64,000 bases of DNA from Pseudomonadota bacterium (lineage in GTDB: Bacteria > Pseudomonadota > Gammaproteobacteria > Burkholderiales > REEB80). Shown here piece by piece: positions 22,445 through 33,401 of the stretch (position 1 is its first letter; each line of letters starts with the position of its first letter). The position numbers and the translations under genes are program-made. Location of the stretch: assembly GCA_028873515.1 (NCBI GenBank), contig JAGWIG010000001.1:109950-173949 (forward strand), read 5' to 3'. The notes below the pieces were generated by a model. It was given only the letters and a program-made list of their open reading frames with translations. It ran no database searches and was not told the DNA's origin.

Positions 22445-23491
22445 ATGGAAATTTCCGATTTGCTGGCTTTTACTGTCAAGCATAAGGCCTCTGATTTACA
22501 TCTTTCTGCCGGGATGCCGCCTCTTATCAGAGTCAACGGAGATATTCGCCGAATAAGCCAGGATGTGCTGGATCATAAGCTTGTACATGCCATGATCTAT
22601 GACATTATGACAGATCAGCAGAGAAGAGTTTATGAAGAATACAAAGAGATAGATTTTTCTTTTGAGATTCAAGGCCTTGCCAGGTTTCGGGTCAATGCTT
22701 TCGTGCAAGGAAGAGGTGCTGGCGTTGTATTTCGCTCTATCCCCTCGAAGGTGTTGAGTCTGGAAGAGCTTGGTACTCCCGAAATTTTTAAACAGATCGC
22801 ACATCAACCTAGGGGCATTGTTTTGGTAACAGGCCCGACAGGTTCGGGTAAATCCACCACACTTGCAGCAATGATTAATGAAATAAATGAGACCGAGTGT
22901 TCTCATATACTGACAGTTGAGGACCCGATTGAATTTGTTCATGAAAGTAAACGTTCCCTGATTAACCAACGTGAGATTGGGGCTCATACCCTGAGTTTTT
23001 CCAATGCACTACGCTCGGCATTGCGAGAAGATCCGGATGTAATCCTTGTCGGAGAACTAAGGGATCTCGAGACAATCCGCCTTGCCTTGACAGCAGCTGA
23101 AACGGGACATCTTGTGTTTGGAACGTTGCATACGGCCTCTGCAGCGAAAACGATAGACAGGATTATCGATGTGTTCCCTGCTGCTGAAAAGGAAATGGTC
23201 CGTTCCATGCTTTCTGAATCTTTGCGGGCAGTTATTTCCCAGACCTTAATCAAAAGCAAGGATGGAAACTCCCGCCTTGCTGCCCATGAAATCATGATTG
23301 GTACTGCTGCTATCCGGAATCTTATTCGAGAAGGGAAAGTGGCGCAGATGTTCTCCGCCATGCAAACTGGCCAGAATGCCGGTATGCAGACATTAGATCA
23401 ATGTTTGATAATGCTTGTGAAGCAAAATCGTATTGCTTCATTAGAGGCGCGAACGGTTGCGGTAAATAAGGATATGTTCCCGCTCACTTAA
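22445..23491 (+). CDS. pilT: Type IV pilus twitching ATPase PilT
   Basis: MEISDLLAFTVKHKASDLHLSAGMPPLIRVNGD, GPTGSGKSTTLAAMI, AEEG-like DVILVGELRDLETI. Start at ATG 22445. Confidence 0.97.
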   Translation: MEISDLLAFTVKHKASDLHLSAGMPPLIRVNGDIRRISQDVLDHKLVHAMIYDIMTDQQRRVYEEYKEIDFSFEIQGLARFRVNAFVQGRGAGVVFRSIPSKVLSLEELGTPEIFKQIAHQPRGIVLVTGPTGSGKSTTLAAMINEINETECSHILTVEDPIEFVHESKRSLINQREIGAHTLSFSNALRSALREDPDVILVGELRDLETIRLALTAAETGHLVFGTLHTASAAKTIDRIIDVFPAAEKEMVRSMLSESLRAVISQTLIKSKDGNSRLAAHEIMIGTAAIRNLIREGKVAQMFSAMQTGQNAGMQTLDQCLIMLVKQNRIASLEARTVAVNKDMFPLT

Positions 23492-23504
23492 AGGATAAAT
23501 CATC

Positions 23505-24638
23505 ATGCATCAGGACGAAGCCTTGAAAATCATGAACGATTTTTTGCAGAAGATGATTGATAATAAGGCATCGGATTTATTTATAACCGCTGGTTTTCCA
23601 GTCGCGATTAAGGTGGATGGGAAGCTTTTACCACTGGGTAAACTCCCACTTACACCTGCCCAGACCTCTGATCTTGCCCATTCACTCATGAACCGTCAGC
23701 AGGCCGCCACATTTTCTGAAGCCTATGAAGCCAATTTTGCCATTAACCCGGAAGGAATCGGAAGGTTTAGAGTAAACGTGTTTGTTCAGCAAGGTCGAAC
23801 AGGGATGGTCATCAGGGTCATTACAACAGCAATTCCAAAGATTGAGGATCTGGGGTTGCCTGAAATTTTGAAGGAAATAGTAATGACTAAACGGGGTTTG
23901 GTCATTGTGGCTGGAGGAACAGGATCCGGAAAATCAACTTCTCTGGCATCAATGATTGGTTACCGGAATGAAAACAGTTTTGGTCATATCATCACAATTG
24001 AGGATCCTGTTGAATTTGTTCATACACATAAAAACTGCATTATTACCCAGCGTGAGGTGGGTGTAGATACCGAATCCTGGATTTCTGCACTGAAAAATAC
24101 ATTACGTCAGGCACCAGACGTAATTCTCGTTGGTGAAATTCGCGATCGCGAAACGATGGATTATGCAATAACATTCGCAGAAACAGGGCACCTTTGTCTG
24201 GCTACTCTTCACGCAAACTCAGCAAACCAGACTTTGGACCGAATTATCAATTTCTTTCCAGAGGAACGACGTGCTCAGCTGTTAATGGATTTATCACTTA
24301 ACCTTAAGGCGGTAATTTCACAACGTTTAATAGCAAAAAAGGATGGCCAGGGGCGTGTGGCTGCGATAGAAATTATGCTTAATTCCCCATTGATTTCTGA
24401 TCTAATTTTCAAGGGGGAGGTACACGCCTTAAAAGAGGTGATGTCCAGATCCCGTGAATTGGGTATGCAAACTTTTGATCAATCACTTTTTGATCTTTTC
24501 GAATCTGGCCTCATCAGTTATGAAGATGCGCTTCGGAACGCAGACTCTCTGAATGATTTGCGGCTTAATATTAAACTTAATAGTAAAAAAGGGGAGAAGC
24601 CGGAAAAAGGGGCTTCAGGCAAGTTTGAAATATTATGA
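23505..24638 (+). CDS. pilU: PilT/PilU-family ATPase
   Basis: 377 aa; ASDLFITAGFPVAIKVDGK, AGGTGSGKSTSLASMI; immediately downstream of pilT. Confidence 0.95.
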   Translation: MHQDEALKIMNDFLQKMIDNKASDLFITAGFPVAIKVDGKLLPLGKLPLTPAQTSDLAHSLMNRQQAATFSEAYEANFAINPEGIGRFRVNVFVQQGRTGMVIRVITTAIPKIEDLGLPEILKEIVMTKRGLVIVAGGTGSGKSTSLASMIGYRNENSFGHIITIEDPVEFVHTHKNCIITQREVGVDTESWISALKNTLRQAPDVILVGEIRDRETMDYAITFAETGHLCLATLHANSANQTLDRIINFFPEERRAQLLMDLSLNLKAVISQRLIAKKDGQGRVAAIEIMLNSPLISDLIFKGEVHALKEVMSRSRELGMQTFDQSLFDLFESGLISYEDALRNADSLNDLRLNIKLNSKKGEKPEKGASGKFEIL

Positions 24639-25793
24639 ATCACCATGTTTTCGGTTGCTGCCTGAGACGATACTATATTCCAGAAGTCGGCATTCAATCG
24701 GTCCGTTAAAAAGGGGAGTGCGCTTTGAAGCAGATAACCGAATTCCTTTTATCAGGTTGACATAATCGGCAGTCAGCAGGAAAGCTCGCCAACCGTTGTA
24801 TTTTTGTTTTAAGGTATCCCCTAGCTTTGGGTAAAGGGTATCCAAGGCTTGTGTTAAATTCATGCGGTGACCATAGGGGAGATTTGTGACGATTATACCC
24901 AAGGAGGCTGGGGGTTTTGATTCAATAAAATTTACCTGTTTCAGATTGATATAATTTTCAAGTTTTGCGGCCTTCAAATTTTGACGGCTCAGCTCCACAG
25001 CATCTCCAGAAAGATCTGATCCAAAAATGTTTACAGCTTCATTCCGGTAACAGATTGAAAGACGAGACTCCCGAATTTGATTCCATACAGACGCATTAAA
25101 GGCATGGAGCCGCTCAAAAGCAAAACCGCGTTTAAATCCCGCAGGAATGTTTAAGGCTAGCATAATGGCTTCAATTAGTAAGGTCCCACTGCCACACATG
25201 GGGTCATATAGACAGTCTTTGCCATTCCATCCAGTAATTGCAAGTATCCCTGCAGCAAGGTTTTCTTTTAAAGGGGCGTCTCCAGAATAAGGTTTTAGCT
25301 GTCTTTGAAAAAGAGGCTGTCCGCTCGTGTCCAGATAAAGTGTTGCTGTATTCTCATTTAGAAAGGCGTGTACTCGAACTTGTGGTGACGTTGTCATGAT
25401 ATTGGGCCGTAAGCCTGTATCCATGCGGAACCGGTCGCAGATGCCATCCTTGATGCGAAGCGTGACGAACTCAAGGCTTCTGAGAGGACAACGGTGAGCT
25501 TCGACCTTAACCATAAGTGAAAGGCGAACATCGAAATAATCACACCAGCGTACATTTTTAGCTAAGGCGTAGATATCCGTTTCATTACGGTAAAACTCCT
25601 GTGTAATTTTCCATAGCACCCTTGATGCGAGCCTGGATTCGAGGTTGATTCTGAGGAGGAGTTCCCATGGCCCTGAAAAGCTTACACCCCCGCCCATTAC
25701 TTTAGGATTAACTCCGCCTAATGTAGTGATTTCAGTTGCGAGATAAGATTCCAGTCCTCGTGGACAAGAGGCGAAAAAGTCATGATTCTGCAT
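24633..25793 (-). CDS. THUMP-domain class I SAM-dependent RNA methyltransferase (RlmL N-half/YcbY-like)
   Basis: 386 aa; FFASCPRGLESYLATEI, YDPMCGSGTLLIEAIM, IVTNLPYGHRM. Confidence 0.9.
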   Translation of the reverse strand: MQNHDFFASCPRGLESYLATEITTLGGVNPKVMGGGVSFSGPWELLLRINLESRLASRVLWKITQEFYRNETDIYALAKNVRWCDYFDVRLSLMVKVEAHRCPLRSLEFVTLRIKDGICDRFRMDTGLRPNIMTTSPQVRVHAFLNENTATLYLDTSGQPLFQRQLKPYSGDAPLKENLAAGILAITGWNGKDCLYDPMCGSGTLLIEAIMLALNIPAGFKRGFAFERLHAFNASVWNQIRESRLSICYRNEAVNIFGSDLSGDAVELSRQNLKAAKLENYINLKQVNFIESKPPASLGIIVTNLPYGHRMNLTQALDTLYPKLGDTLKQKYNGWRAFLLTADYVNLIKGIRLSASKRTPLFNGPIECRLLEYSIVSGSNRKHGDS

Positions 25794-26206
25794 TAAAATG
25801 GTTTCACTACGGCAAGCAGAACTACAGCTATTAGAATAAGGACCGGAAACTCATTAAGCCACCTGTAGTAGATATGGGTGTGATGGTTTTTTCCGGTCCG
25901 GAAATCTTTCATCAACTTCCCACAGTAGAAATGGTAGGCAACTAGTACCATTACAAGACAGAGTTTTATGTCAAGCCATGTCCCTTGAATTTTATAACCC
26001 AGCATGAGCCAAAGACCGAATAGGATGGTAAAAAGCATCCCGGGTGTCATGATACCCAAAAAAAGCTTTCGTTCCATGATGCAGAAACGATCATGGCTTG
26101 TGGTATCCTTGCTCATAGCGTGATAGACGAACAATCTGGGAAGATAAAAAAGACCAGAAAACCATGTCACCATGAAAATGATATGAAAAGCCAGAATCCA
26201 GCGCAT
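25793..26206 (-). CDS. HemJ-like/CopD-superfamily membrane protein
   Basis: 137 aa; FHIIFMVTWFSGLFYLPRLFVYHA. Confidence 0.85.
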   Translation of the reverse strand: MRWILAFHIIFMVTWFSGLFYLPRLFVYHAMSKDTTSHDRFCIMERKLFLGIMTPGMLFTILFGLWLMLGYKIQGTWLDIKLCLVMVLVAYHFYCGKLMKDFRTGKNHHTHIYYRWLNEFPVLILIAVVLLAVVKPF

Positions 26207-26208
26207 GT

Positions 26209-26724
26209 TTAGTTCCTGACCAATGTCTGCTGTAGCCAGCCGTCAAGTTTCTTGAAATTGGTTGCCCCGACTACTTCTCGCACAACATGTCCTTTCGGGT
26301 CAATGTAAAAATTGGTAGGCGTCAGCTCTATCCCATTGAAAGATTTTGATATTTCACCACTTTTATCGTAGACTACCGGAAAGGTTAAGCCTGCTTTATT
26401 ACGAAATTGCTTGATATAGCTCAGGGAATCATATGACATTGCTACGGCTATAACCATAAAGCCGCGACTTTGCCATTTTTGATAGGTTTGTTCAATTTTT
26501 GGCATTTCTTCTACACATCCAGGACAGCTTGTAGCCCAAAAATTGACCAGGATAGCTTTACCTTTTAATTGGGAAAAAGTAAATGAATTCCCGTCCACAG
26601 TTGTAAGGGTGACTTGTGGTGCTTCAGGTTTCTCCTTGAGGCTGTACCATATTCCTGCAGCAGCGAAAAGTACAACCAGTAAGATAAAAATTCGGAGAAG
26701 GTTTATCCGTAATGACTGAATCAT
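26209..26724 (-). CDS. TlpA/ResA-like thiol-disulfide oxidoreductase
   Basis: 171 aa; one N-terminal TM, NFWATSCPGCVEEMP redox motif (CPGC). Confidence 0.92.
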   Translation of the reverse strand: MIQSLRINLLRIFILLVVLFAAAGIWYSLKEKPEAPQVTLTTVDGNSFTFSQLKGKAILVNFWATSCPGCVEEMPKIEQTYQKWQSRGFMVIAVAMSYDSLSYIKQFRNKAGLTFPVVYDKSGEISKSFNGIELTPTNFYIDPKGHVVREVVGATNFKKLDGWLQQTLVRN

Positions 26725-26822
26725 GGGGATCCGATGATAATGCAGATTAATGATCAGGTTTGGATTATACCATTGGGGTGTTTTGCCGTCATTGTTAAAA
26801 CTGTTTGTTTTCAGGAGGCATC

Positions 26823-27242
26823 ATGGAGTGCGAATTATGTGACAAGCCTGGTGGGTGGGTGTTGTGGCAGGATGATAGTTTAAGGGTAGTATTGGTTGAT
26901 GATGCGGATTACCCGGGATTCTGCAGGGTGATTTGGGCGGAACATGTGGTTGAAATGACGGAATTAGGGTCAGAGGAAAGGGATTATCTTATGCGGACCG
27001 TATTTATGGTTGAGTCTGTACTACGCCAGATAATGAAACCTGACAAGATGAACCTGGCCAGTATGGGAAACGTCGTTCCCCACATCCATTGGCACGTTAT
27101 TCCACGTTTTGTTGAAGATCGGCATTTCCCCCAGCCGGTATGGGGTCAACCACAGCGACCCCGCTTGGTTTCAGTTCAGATAGATCGTCTTGTCTTGAAG
27201 AAGGAGCTACAAGCTGTCCTTCCGGTAACAAAAGAGGAATAA
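26823..27242 (+). CDS. HIT-family hydrolase
   Basis: MECELCDKPGGWVLWQDDSLRVVLVDD and HIHWHVIPRF (HxHxHxx). Confidence 0.93.
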   Translation: MECELCDKPGGWVLWQDDSLRVVLVDDADYPGFCRVIWAEHVVEMTELGSEERDYLMRTVFMVESVLRQIMKPDKMNLASMGNVVPHIHWHVIPRFVEDRHFPQPVWGQPQRPRLVSVQIDRLVLKKELQAVLPVTKEE

Positions 27243-28551
27243 TCGCACTAAAAGTTGATCCCACGCCCTTCGCGCTGGTGATTTCCAGCCTGCCCTGATG
27301 CCTCGTCATGACATGCTTGACAATACTGAGACCCAGACCGGTTCCACCTGTCTCTCTGGATCGGCTTGCGTCAACACGATAGAACCGTTCTGATAAACGA
27401 TTGATATGTTCTGGTGAAACGCCGATACCTGTATCCTGAACCCTGAACATCCCTTCCGTTATACTGCTTTCCCAAATCAGGGTAATATCTCCACCTTGTG
27501 GTGTATAGCGAACCGCATTGGTAATGAGATTACTGAATGCGCTATGTAGTTCGTCTTCACTGCCCCATGCATCTGCTTCCGAAAGCATTTCAAGCCGTAT
27601 GTTGTGACGCCCGGCACTTAGTGTTAATGCCTCATCCAGTAGCAATCGCATAAGTCGGCGAATGTGAACGGGTTCTTTTTGAATGAGGTTTTGAACATTC
27701 TCAAGCCGTGACAAGGTGAGCAGGGCCTCAACAAGGCGTTTCATTCTTTGGGCCTGTTCATTCATTAGGGAAATATAATGTTGGACCTCTTCCTGGTTGC
27801 TGTAATTCATCTCCATGAAAGTTTCGAGGAAACCATTTATGACTGTAAGAGGTGTCCTTAGTTCGTGTGAAACGTTGGCAACAAAGTCTCGTCGCATGAC
27901 TTCAACTCTTTCAAGCTGACTTACATCGCGGCTTATCAGCAGTTTTTGTTTATCTCCGAAAGGAATGAGCTGAATTGATAAAAGTATGTCGGGATTACGC
28001 ACTGACTTAAGCGACAAAGGTTCATGATAGAGCTGCCGGGCAAGATATTCATTAAATTGAGCCTGCCGTACCAGGTAATTGATTGGGTGACCTATATCCT
28101 GTTGGCTATCAAGACCCAGATGGTTTTCTGCGATAGGGTTACACCATTCGATCTGATCGTTTTCATTTAGGATGACAAATCCATCGGGCATGGCCCTTGC
28201 TGCATCGTGAAAGCGTTCTAACATCAGGTTTAGCTGTTCTCGACTTTGTGATTGGCGTTTGAATTGTGAATAAAGGGCGGTGAACAGATCTTCCCATAGG
28301 CCGCGCCCCTGTGGTATGGGGCTTGTGCTGGGCGCAGAAAGCCAGCGATTGAATGTGTATAGGTTGTAGAAATGAAGTGTTAGGAGAAAAAGAAGACAGA
28401 TGGTCAGGAAAATGAGTCCCGTCAAGAGACCCATGATAAGGGTGAGGGCAAAAAAGATTATAAAGATTGGTGCGAGTTGGGTAAACGCACGCCACCAAAA
28501 GGACTGCATGGGTTGCATCCGTGAAGATTCCTCAGTGGAGCCAGAAGGCAA
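27097..28551 (-). CDS. phoR: PhoR-like sensor histidine kinase
   Basis: 484 aa; two TM segments, PAS region, NVSHELRTPLTVINGFLETF, GTGLGLSIVKHV. True start probably 28518 or 28509 (internal ATGs). C-terminus overlaps the HIT gene antisense. Confidence 0.9.
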   Translation of the reverse strand: MPSGSTEESSRMQPMQSFWWRAFTQLAPIFIIFFALTLIMGLLTGLIFLTICLLFLLTLHFYNLYTFNRWLSAPSTSPIPQGRGLWEDLFTALYSQFKRQSQSREQLNLMLERFHDAARAMPDGFVILNENDQIEWCNPIAENHLGLDSQQDIGHPINYLVRQAQFNEYLARQLYHEPLSLKSVRNPDILLSIQLIPFGDKQKLLISRDVSQLERVEVMRRDFVANVSHELRTPLTVINGFLETFMEMNYSNQEEVQHYISLMNEQAQRMKRLVEALLTLSRLENVQNLIQKEPVHIRRLMRLLLDEALTLSAGRHNIRLEMLSEADAWGSEDELHSAFSNLITNAVRYTPQGGDITLIWESSITEGMFRVQDTGIGVSPEHINRLSERFYRVDASRSRETGGTGLGLSIVKHVMTRHQGRLEITSAKGVGSTFSAIIPLLLPEGQLVAPSSRQDDLSELKPSGVAVVDPIPAGGNADLQQNVE

Positions 28552-28664
28552 TATATTATCAGTTCTGCTAGCCCAATGACTAAATCAAAGAACATTTATT
28601 AACGTTTCAGTTTGGGCGGGCATGCGCTATGATCCCATTTTAAAGATTTATCTGGAGTAGTTTG

Positions 28665-29084
28665 ATGACAGGACTTGATCGTGATACTCCACGTCCAATT
28701 GAAATTCGTTTACATAAGAAGTCCAAGTTGCTAGAACTTGAGTTTGATAATGGAAAAAAATTTAATTTTTCCTGTGAATATCTGAGGGTTTTTTCACCTT
28801 CAGCCGAGGTTCGTGGACATGGGTCTGGCCAGGAAATCCTTCAGGTTGGGAAAAAGAACATCAATATTGAGCGTATAGAACCGGTAGGACAATATGCAGT
28901 GCGTCTGGTTTTTACAGATGGGCATGATTCAGGTCTTTATTCCTGGGACTATCTTTATGAAATCGGGATACGTCAGGAGGAGTTGTGGCAGACATATCTT
29001 CACCGCCTGGAGGAAGCAGGTGCAAGCCGGGAGGGAGGGCATTCTGTTTTTGCTTTGCATCCAGTTGGAGGGAGCTCTCGTTGA
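28665..29084 (+). CDS. DUF971-family protein
   Basis: ~139 aa; [38 protein letters not shown]. Confidence 0.88.
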   Translation: MTGLDRDTPRPIEIRLHKKSKLLELEFDNGKKFNFSCEYLRVFSPSAEVRGHGSGQEILQVGKKNINIERIEPVGQYAVRLVFTDGHDSGLYSWDYLYEIGIRQEELWQTYLHRLEEAGASREGGHSVFALHPVGGSSR

Positions 29085-29815
29085 GTCAGACTCATTTTGG
29101 TTTTGAAGTGATTGAAGAAGAGGACAAGGCGCATCGGGTTGCTGCAGTGTTTGATTCGGTTGCTTCCCGATATGATCTTATGAATGACGTCATGTCTGCT
29201 GGCATGCACAGGATTTGGAAACGTTTTGCTATTGAACAAAGCGGAGTGCGTCAAGGGCAGAGAGTGCTGGATATTGCCGGAGGAAGCGGAGATCTATCGA
29301 GATTGTTCATGGATAAAATGGGTGGCCAGGGGGAGGTTGTTCTTACTGATATTAATGAATCCATGCTCAAGGTTGGACGTAATCGCCTGATAGATGATGG
29401 TAGAATCCCTTTCATTGTTCGCTGTGATGCAGAAAAGTTACCTTTCCCCGATCGATATTTTGATTGCGTGTCAGTGGGTTTTGGCTTACGAAACATGACA
29501 CATAAAGATCAGGCGCTGGCAGAAATGCATAGGGTTTTAAGGATAGGAGGAAAACTTGTCGTCCTGGAGTTTTCTCATATCATGAAACCCTTGGCTGCTT
29601 TATATGATTTGTATTCTTTCAAGGTGTTGCCACTGATGGGCCAGTTCCTGGTAAAGGATGCAGAGAGCTACCGTTATCTGGCAGAATCAATTCGGGTACA
29701 CCCTGATCAGGAAAAGCTGAAGGAAATGTTTATAGATGCAGGTTTCTCCAGGGTGAAATATTTCAATCTGGCGCTTGGTGCTGTGGCTGTGCATCTAGGT
29801 TGGCGGCTTAGCTAA
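29081..29815 (+). CDS. ubiE: Ubiquinone/menaquinone C-methyltransferase
   Basis: [59 protein letters not shown]; likely TTG start in a TTGA overlap with the DUF971 gene. Confidence 0.95.
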   Translation: MSQTHFGFEVIEEEDKAHRVAAVFDSVASRYDLMNDVMSAGMHRIWKRFAIEQSGVRQGQRVLDIAGGSGDLSRLFMDKMGGQGEVVLTDINESMLKVGRNRLIDDGRIPFIVRCDAEKLPFPDRYFDCVSVGFGLRNMTHKDQALAEMHRVLRIGGKLVVLEFSHIMKPLAALYDLYSFKVLPLMGQFLVKDAESYRYLAESIRVHPDQEKLKEMFIDAGFSRVKYFNLALGAVAVHLGWRLS

Positions 29816-30423
29816 TGAATCCTGTAGCATTAACATCCAAGCTTTTTGCCGCTTTATGTAATCGTCTGCTTGAAAATCAGCCAGGAGTGGCTTCTGCATT
29901 GGCTACACACTCACCCGAGGTGTTTTCAGTTGAGTGTCCGCCTCTACGTCTAGGGCTTCATATTGAAGCTGATGGCCGGCTTGTTGCGGATGATCCTTTT
30001 TTGGCGTCAACTTCCATTGTTGTTCGACCCTTTGGTGCATTGCTTGTCCATGCAGGAGTTGCAGCGCCATCCCAAGCGTTTTTTGTTTCCGGAAGCGAAG
30101 CGCTGGCTTATGCTTTTGGGGGAATTTTTGAAGAACTAGACTTGCAGGCTGAAGATGCTCTTTCGGATATATTCGGGCCTGTTTTTGCAAATGAGTTTAT
30201 TAAGGCATCAAGAGAATTTGTAGCTTGGCAGAAAGAAACTTTTAGGCGTAGTTTTCAACTGGTTGCAGGCTATGCTGTTGAAAGAAGGGTAATTGCAGGC
30301 AGGCGCGAAATTGGAGAGTTTATAAGAAATGTTGATGAACTAAGGGATAGGTTGGCTCGTCTCGAAAAACGTTTAGATAGACTGAGCCGAAACGATTTCC
30401 GGAATGTAGGGACATCCGGATAA
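29815..30423 (+). CDS. ubiJ: SCP2-domain ubiquinone biosynthesis accessory factor UbiJ
   Basis: 202 aa between ubiE and ubiB; C-terminal coiled coil. Confidence 0.82.
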   Translation: MNPVALTSKLFAALCNRLLENQPGVASALATHSPEVFSVECPPLRLGLHIEADGRLVADDPFLASTSIVVRPFGALLVHAGVAAPSQAFFVSGSEALAYAFGGIFEELDLQAEDALSDIFGPVFANEFIKASREFVAWQKETFRRSFQLVAGYAVERRVIAGRREIGEFIRNVDELRDRLARLEKRLDRLSRNDFRNVGTSG

Positions 30424-31922
30424 TGCAGATTTTCCGTTTCGTTAAAATTTTGTGGGTCGCTTTTTATTACGGGCTTGAGGAGTTTGTAACCTTACCAGGT
30501 CGTTTAGGTCGTTTGGATCCGGTTTTCAGGTTACGTAAATTTAGACGGCCTCGTGCTGAAAGGTTACGACTGGCACTCGAAAGATTAGGCCCGATTTTTG
30601 TAAAATTTGGTCAGGTTTTATCTACCCGTCAGGATTTGCTTCCGGCTGATGTGGCCATCGAGCTGTCTTTTCTTCAGGATAAGGTTCGTCCATTTGATTC
30701 GCGACTTTCGATTTCGATTATCGAGCGTTCTTTTTCCCGTTCGTTAACCGAGATATTCAGCTCGTTTGATGAATTGCCGGTCGCAAGCGCCTCGGTAGCC
30801 CAAGTACATTTTGCAGTCTTGCATGCTGGACAGGAAGTTGCCGTTAAAGTCTTGCGGCCGGGTATTCGGAAGATAATTGTGCAGGATGTAGGCTTGCTTG
30901 ATGGATTCGCAAGACTGGTGCAGCGGTTTTTCCCTGATGGACGTCGTTTGAGACCTAGAGAAGTGGTTGCTGAATTTGCACGTCATCTGAACAATGAGCT
31001 TGATTTAATGCTTGAGGCGGCCAATGCCAGCCAGTTGCGGCGTAATTTTGCAAATTCCGGCTTGCTTGCGGTTCCAGAGGTTTATTGGGATTTTTGTCAA
31101 CCAGAAGTCATGGTCATGCAACGCATGCAGGGTATACCAATTAATCGAATTGATGAACTACGCGCTGCGGGCATGGATTTAAAACAGCTTTCTCGACATG
31201 GGGTTGAAATCTTCTTTACCCAGGTTTTTCGTGATGGGTTTTTTCATGCAGATATGCATCCAGGTAATATTCTTGTTAACAACAGACAACAATATGTAGC
31301 ACTTGACTTTGGTATTATGGGTAGTCTTACTGACGCTGACAGGGATTATCTCGCGCGTAATTTCCTGGCATTTTTCAAGCGAGATTACCGTCAAGTTGCG
31401 ATGACACATATAGAAGCTGGATGGGCACCGGCAGGGACACCTGTGGATCAGTTCGAAACGGCAATACGAGCAGTATGTGAACCGGTATTTGACCGTCCTT
31501 TGAAAGAAATTTCCTTTGGAAGGGTTTTATTGCGCCTTTTTCAAACTTCACGCCGTTTCAGTATCGAAATTCAGCCCCAGCTTATATTGCTGCAAAAAAC
31601 ACTATTAAATATTGAGGGGTTAGGACGTCAACTGGATCCTGATCTTGATTTGTGGGTTACAGCCAAGCCTATCCTGGAACGTTGGATGAGCGAACAGCTT
31701 GGAATTCGTGGATTTCTGCGTATGATTAAAAAGGAAGCTCCTCTTTGGGGTACGATATTACCGCAGCTCCCAAGGTTAATTCACGGAAAATTATCTTTAA
31801 AGGAAGACTCTCAAGAGTCTTTGGTTCAGGCGCTGAAACAACAGAATCAAAGGCTTCATTTAAAGCTCTGGGGTGCATTGGCCCTGATTGCCGTATTACT
31901 CGTCATGATTTTTTTTCGTTAG
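30423..31922 (+). CDS. ubiB: Ubiquinone biosynthesis kinase-like protein UbiB
   Basis: 499 aa; [33 protein letters not shown]. Confidence 0.96.
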   Translation: MQIFRFVKILWVAFYYGLEEFVTLPGRLGRLDPVFRLRKFRRPRAERLRLALERLGPIFVKFGQVLSTRQDLLPADVAIELSFLQDKVRPFDSRLSISIIERSFSRSLTEIFSSFDELPVASASVAQVHFAVLHAGQEVAVKVLRPGIRKIIVQDVGLLDGFARLVQRFFPDGRRLRPREVVAEFARHLNNELDLMLEAANASQLRRNFANSGLLAVPEVYWDFCQPEVMVMQRMQGIPINRIDELRAAGMDLKQLSRHGVEIFFTQVFRDGFFHADMHPGNILVNNRQQYVALDFGIMGSLTDADRDYLARNFLAFFKRDYRQVAMTHIEAGWAPAGTPVDQFETAIRAVCEPVFDRPLKEISFGRVLLRLFQTSRRFSIEIQPQLILLQKTLLNIEGLGRQLDPDLDLWVTAKPILERWMSEQLGIRGFLRMIKKEAPLWGTILPQLPRLIHGKLSLKEDSQESLVQALKQQNQRLHLKLWGALALIAVLLVMIFFR

Positions 31923-33367
31923 TCAGGACGCCCCATTTTCCGACGCAGAATTTCATTGACCTGGGCAGGATTGGCTCTGCCTTGAGTGGCCTTCATTACC
32001 TGCCCTACAAAAAAACCAAGAACCCGCTCTTTACCAGCCCGATACTGTGCGATTTGATCGTCATTACCTGCAAGGATTCCGTCTATAATCTTCTCAATCT
32101 CGTTATTATCAGAGATCTGCTTTAGTCCCTTTCGCTTGATGATTTCATCAGCTTCACCCTCACCTGACCACATGGCTTCAAAAACTTCCTTGGCGATATT
32201 TCCGGAAATAGTTCCATCTTTTATTCTTCGTAATAGCTGTGCAAGATCTTTTGAATCGACTGGGCACTTTGAAATATCGAGATTGTCGCGGTTAAGCCTC
32301 CCAGAAATTTCGCCCATGATCCAGTTCGCGCATAGTTTGGCATCGCCCATTTCTTCACCAAGTGCTTTAAGGGATGCTTCAAACCAGTTCGCCAGGCTTT
32401 TGGATGAAGTCAGAACGGATGCGTCATAAGGAGTAAGTCCTAGTGAATGAATATAACGCTGGCGTTTTGCATATGGAAGCTCGGGTAATTTTTTACTAAC
32501 CTCTTCTATCCATGATTCATCTATGATGAGCGGGAGCAAGTCGGGATCGGGGAAATACCGGTAGTCATTGGCCTCTTCTTTGGATCGCATGGAGCGAGTT
32601 TCATCCCGATCCGAGTCATATAATTTTGTTTCCTGGATGATTTTCCCTCCAGACCCGATAACTTCTATTTGACGGTGTACTTCATAATCAATTGCACGTT
32701 CAAGGAAACGGAAGGAGTTGAGATTCTTGATCTCGCAGCGGGTACCATATTCTTTTTGACCTTTAGGGCGAACTGAAACATTCGCGTCACATCGAAATGA
32801 TCCTTCCTGCATGTTGCCGTCACAGATTTCAAGGTACCGGACGAGGCTATGTAGGGTCTTAGCGTAAATTACGGCTTCTTCGGAAGAACGTATATCAGGT
32901 TCTGATACAATTTCAAGCAAAGGTGTTCCAGCACGGTTAAGATCAATACCAGATTTGCTGTGAAAATCTTCGTGTAAAGATTTTCCTGCATCCTCCTCAA
33001 GATGCGCCCTGGTAATCCGGATATTCTTTTCACCTTGGGGAGTCTCTATGATGAGCCTGCCTTCCGAAACTATAGGGAGTTCGTATTGGCTAATCTGATA
33101 GCCTTTGGGGAGATCAGGATAGAAATAATTTTTTCGTGCAAAAATACTTTTCCGATTAATATTTGCTCCGATGGCAAGTCCAAAACGAAGAGCAAAATTT
33201 ACCGCTTCACGGTTCATCACCGGCAGAACACCAGGCAAAGCGATATCTATTGCGCAGGCTTGGGTGTTAGGGGCTGCGCCATAGGCAGTCGGGGCCCCAG
33301 AAAATATTTTTGATCGGGTCGCAAGCTGCGCGTGAACTTCAAGGCCAATGACTACTTCCCATTCCAT
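31919..33367 (-). CDS. gatB: Asp-tRNA(Asn)/Glu-tRNA(Gln) amidotransferase subunit B
   Basis: 482 aa; [41 protein letters not shown]. Confidence 0.97.
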   Translation of the reverse strand: MEWEVVIGLEVHAQLATRSKIFSGAPTAYGAAPNTQACAIDIALPGVLPVMNREAVNFALRFGLAIGANINRKSIFARKNYFYPDLPKGYQISQYELPIVSEGRLIIETPQGEKNIRITRAHLEEDAGKSLHEDFHSKSGIDLNRAGTPLLEIVSEPDIRSSEEAVIYAKTLHSLVRYLEICDGNMQEGSFRCDANVSVRPKGQKEYGTRCEIKNLNSFRFLERAIDYEVHRQIEVIGSGGKIIQETKLYDSDRDETRSMRSKEEANDYRYFPDPDLLPLIIDESWIEEVSKKLPELPYAKRQRYIHSLGLTPYDASVLTSSKSLANWFEASLKALGEEMGDAKLCANWIMGEISGRLNRDNLDISKCPVDSKDLAQLLRRIKDGTISGNIAKEVFEAMWSGEGEADEIIKRKGLKQISDNNEIEKIIDGILAGNDDQIAQYRAGKERVLGFFVGQVMKATQGRANPAQVNEILRRKMGRPD

Positions 33368-33401
33368 AATGCTTTTCCTGTTTCGTTGACGGTGAAGATA
33401 G

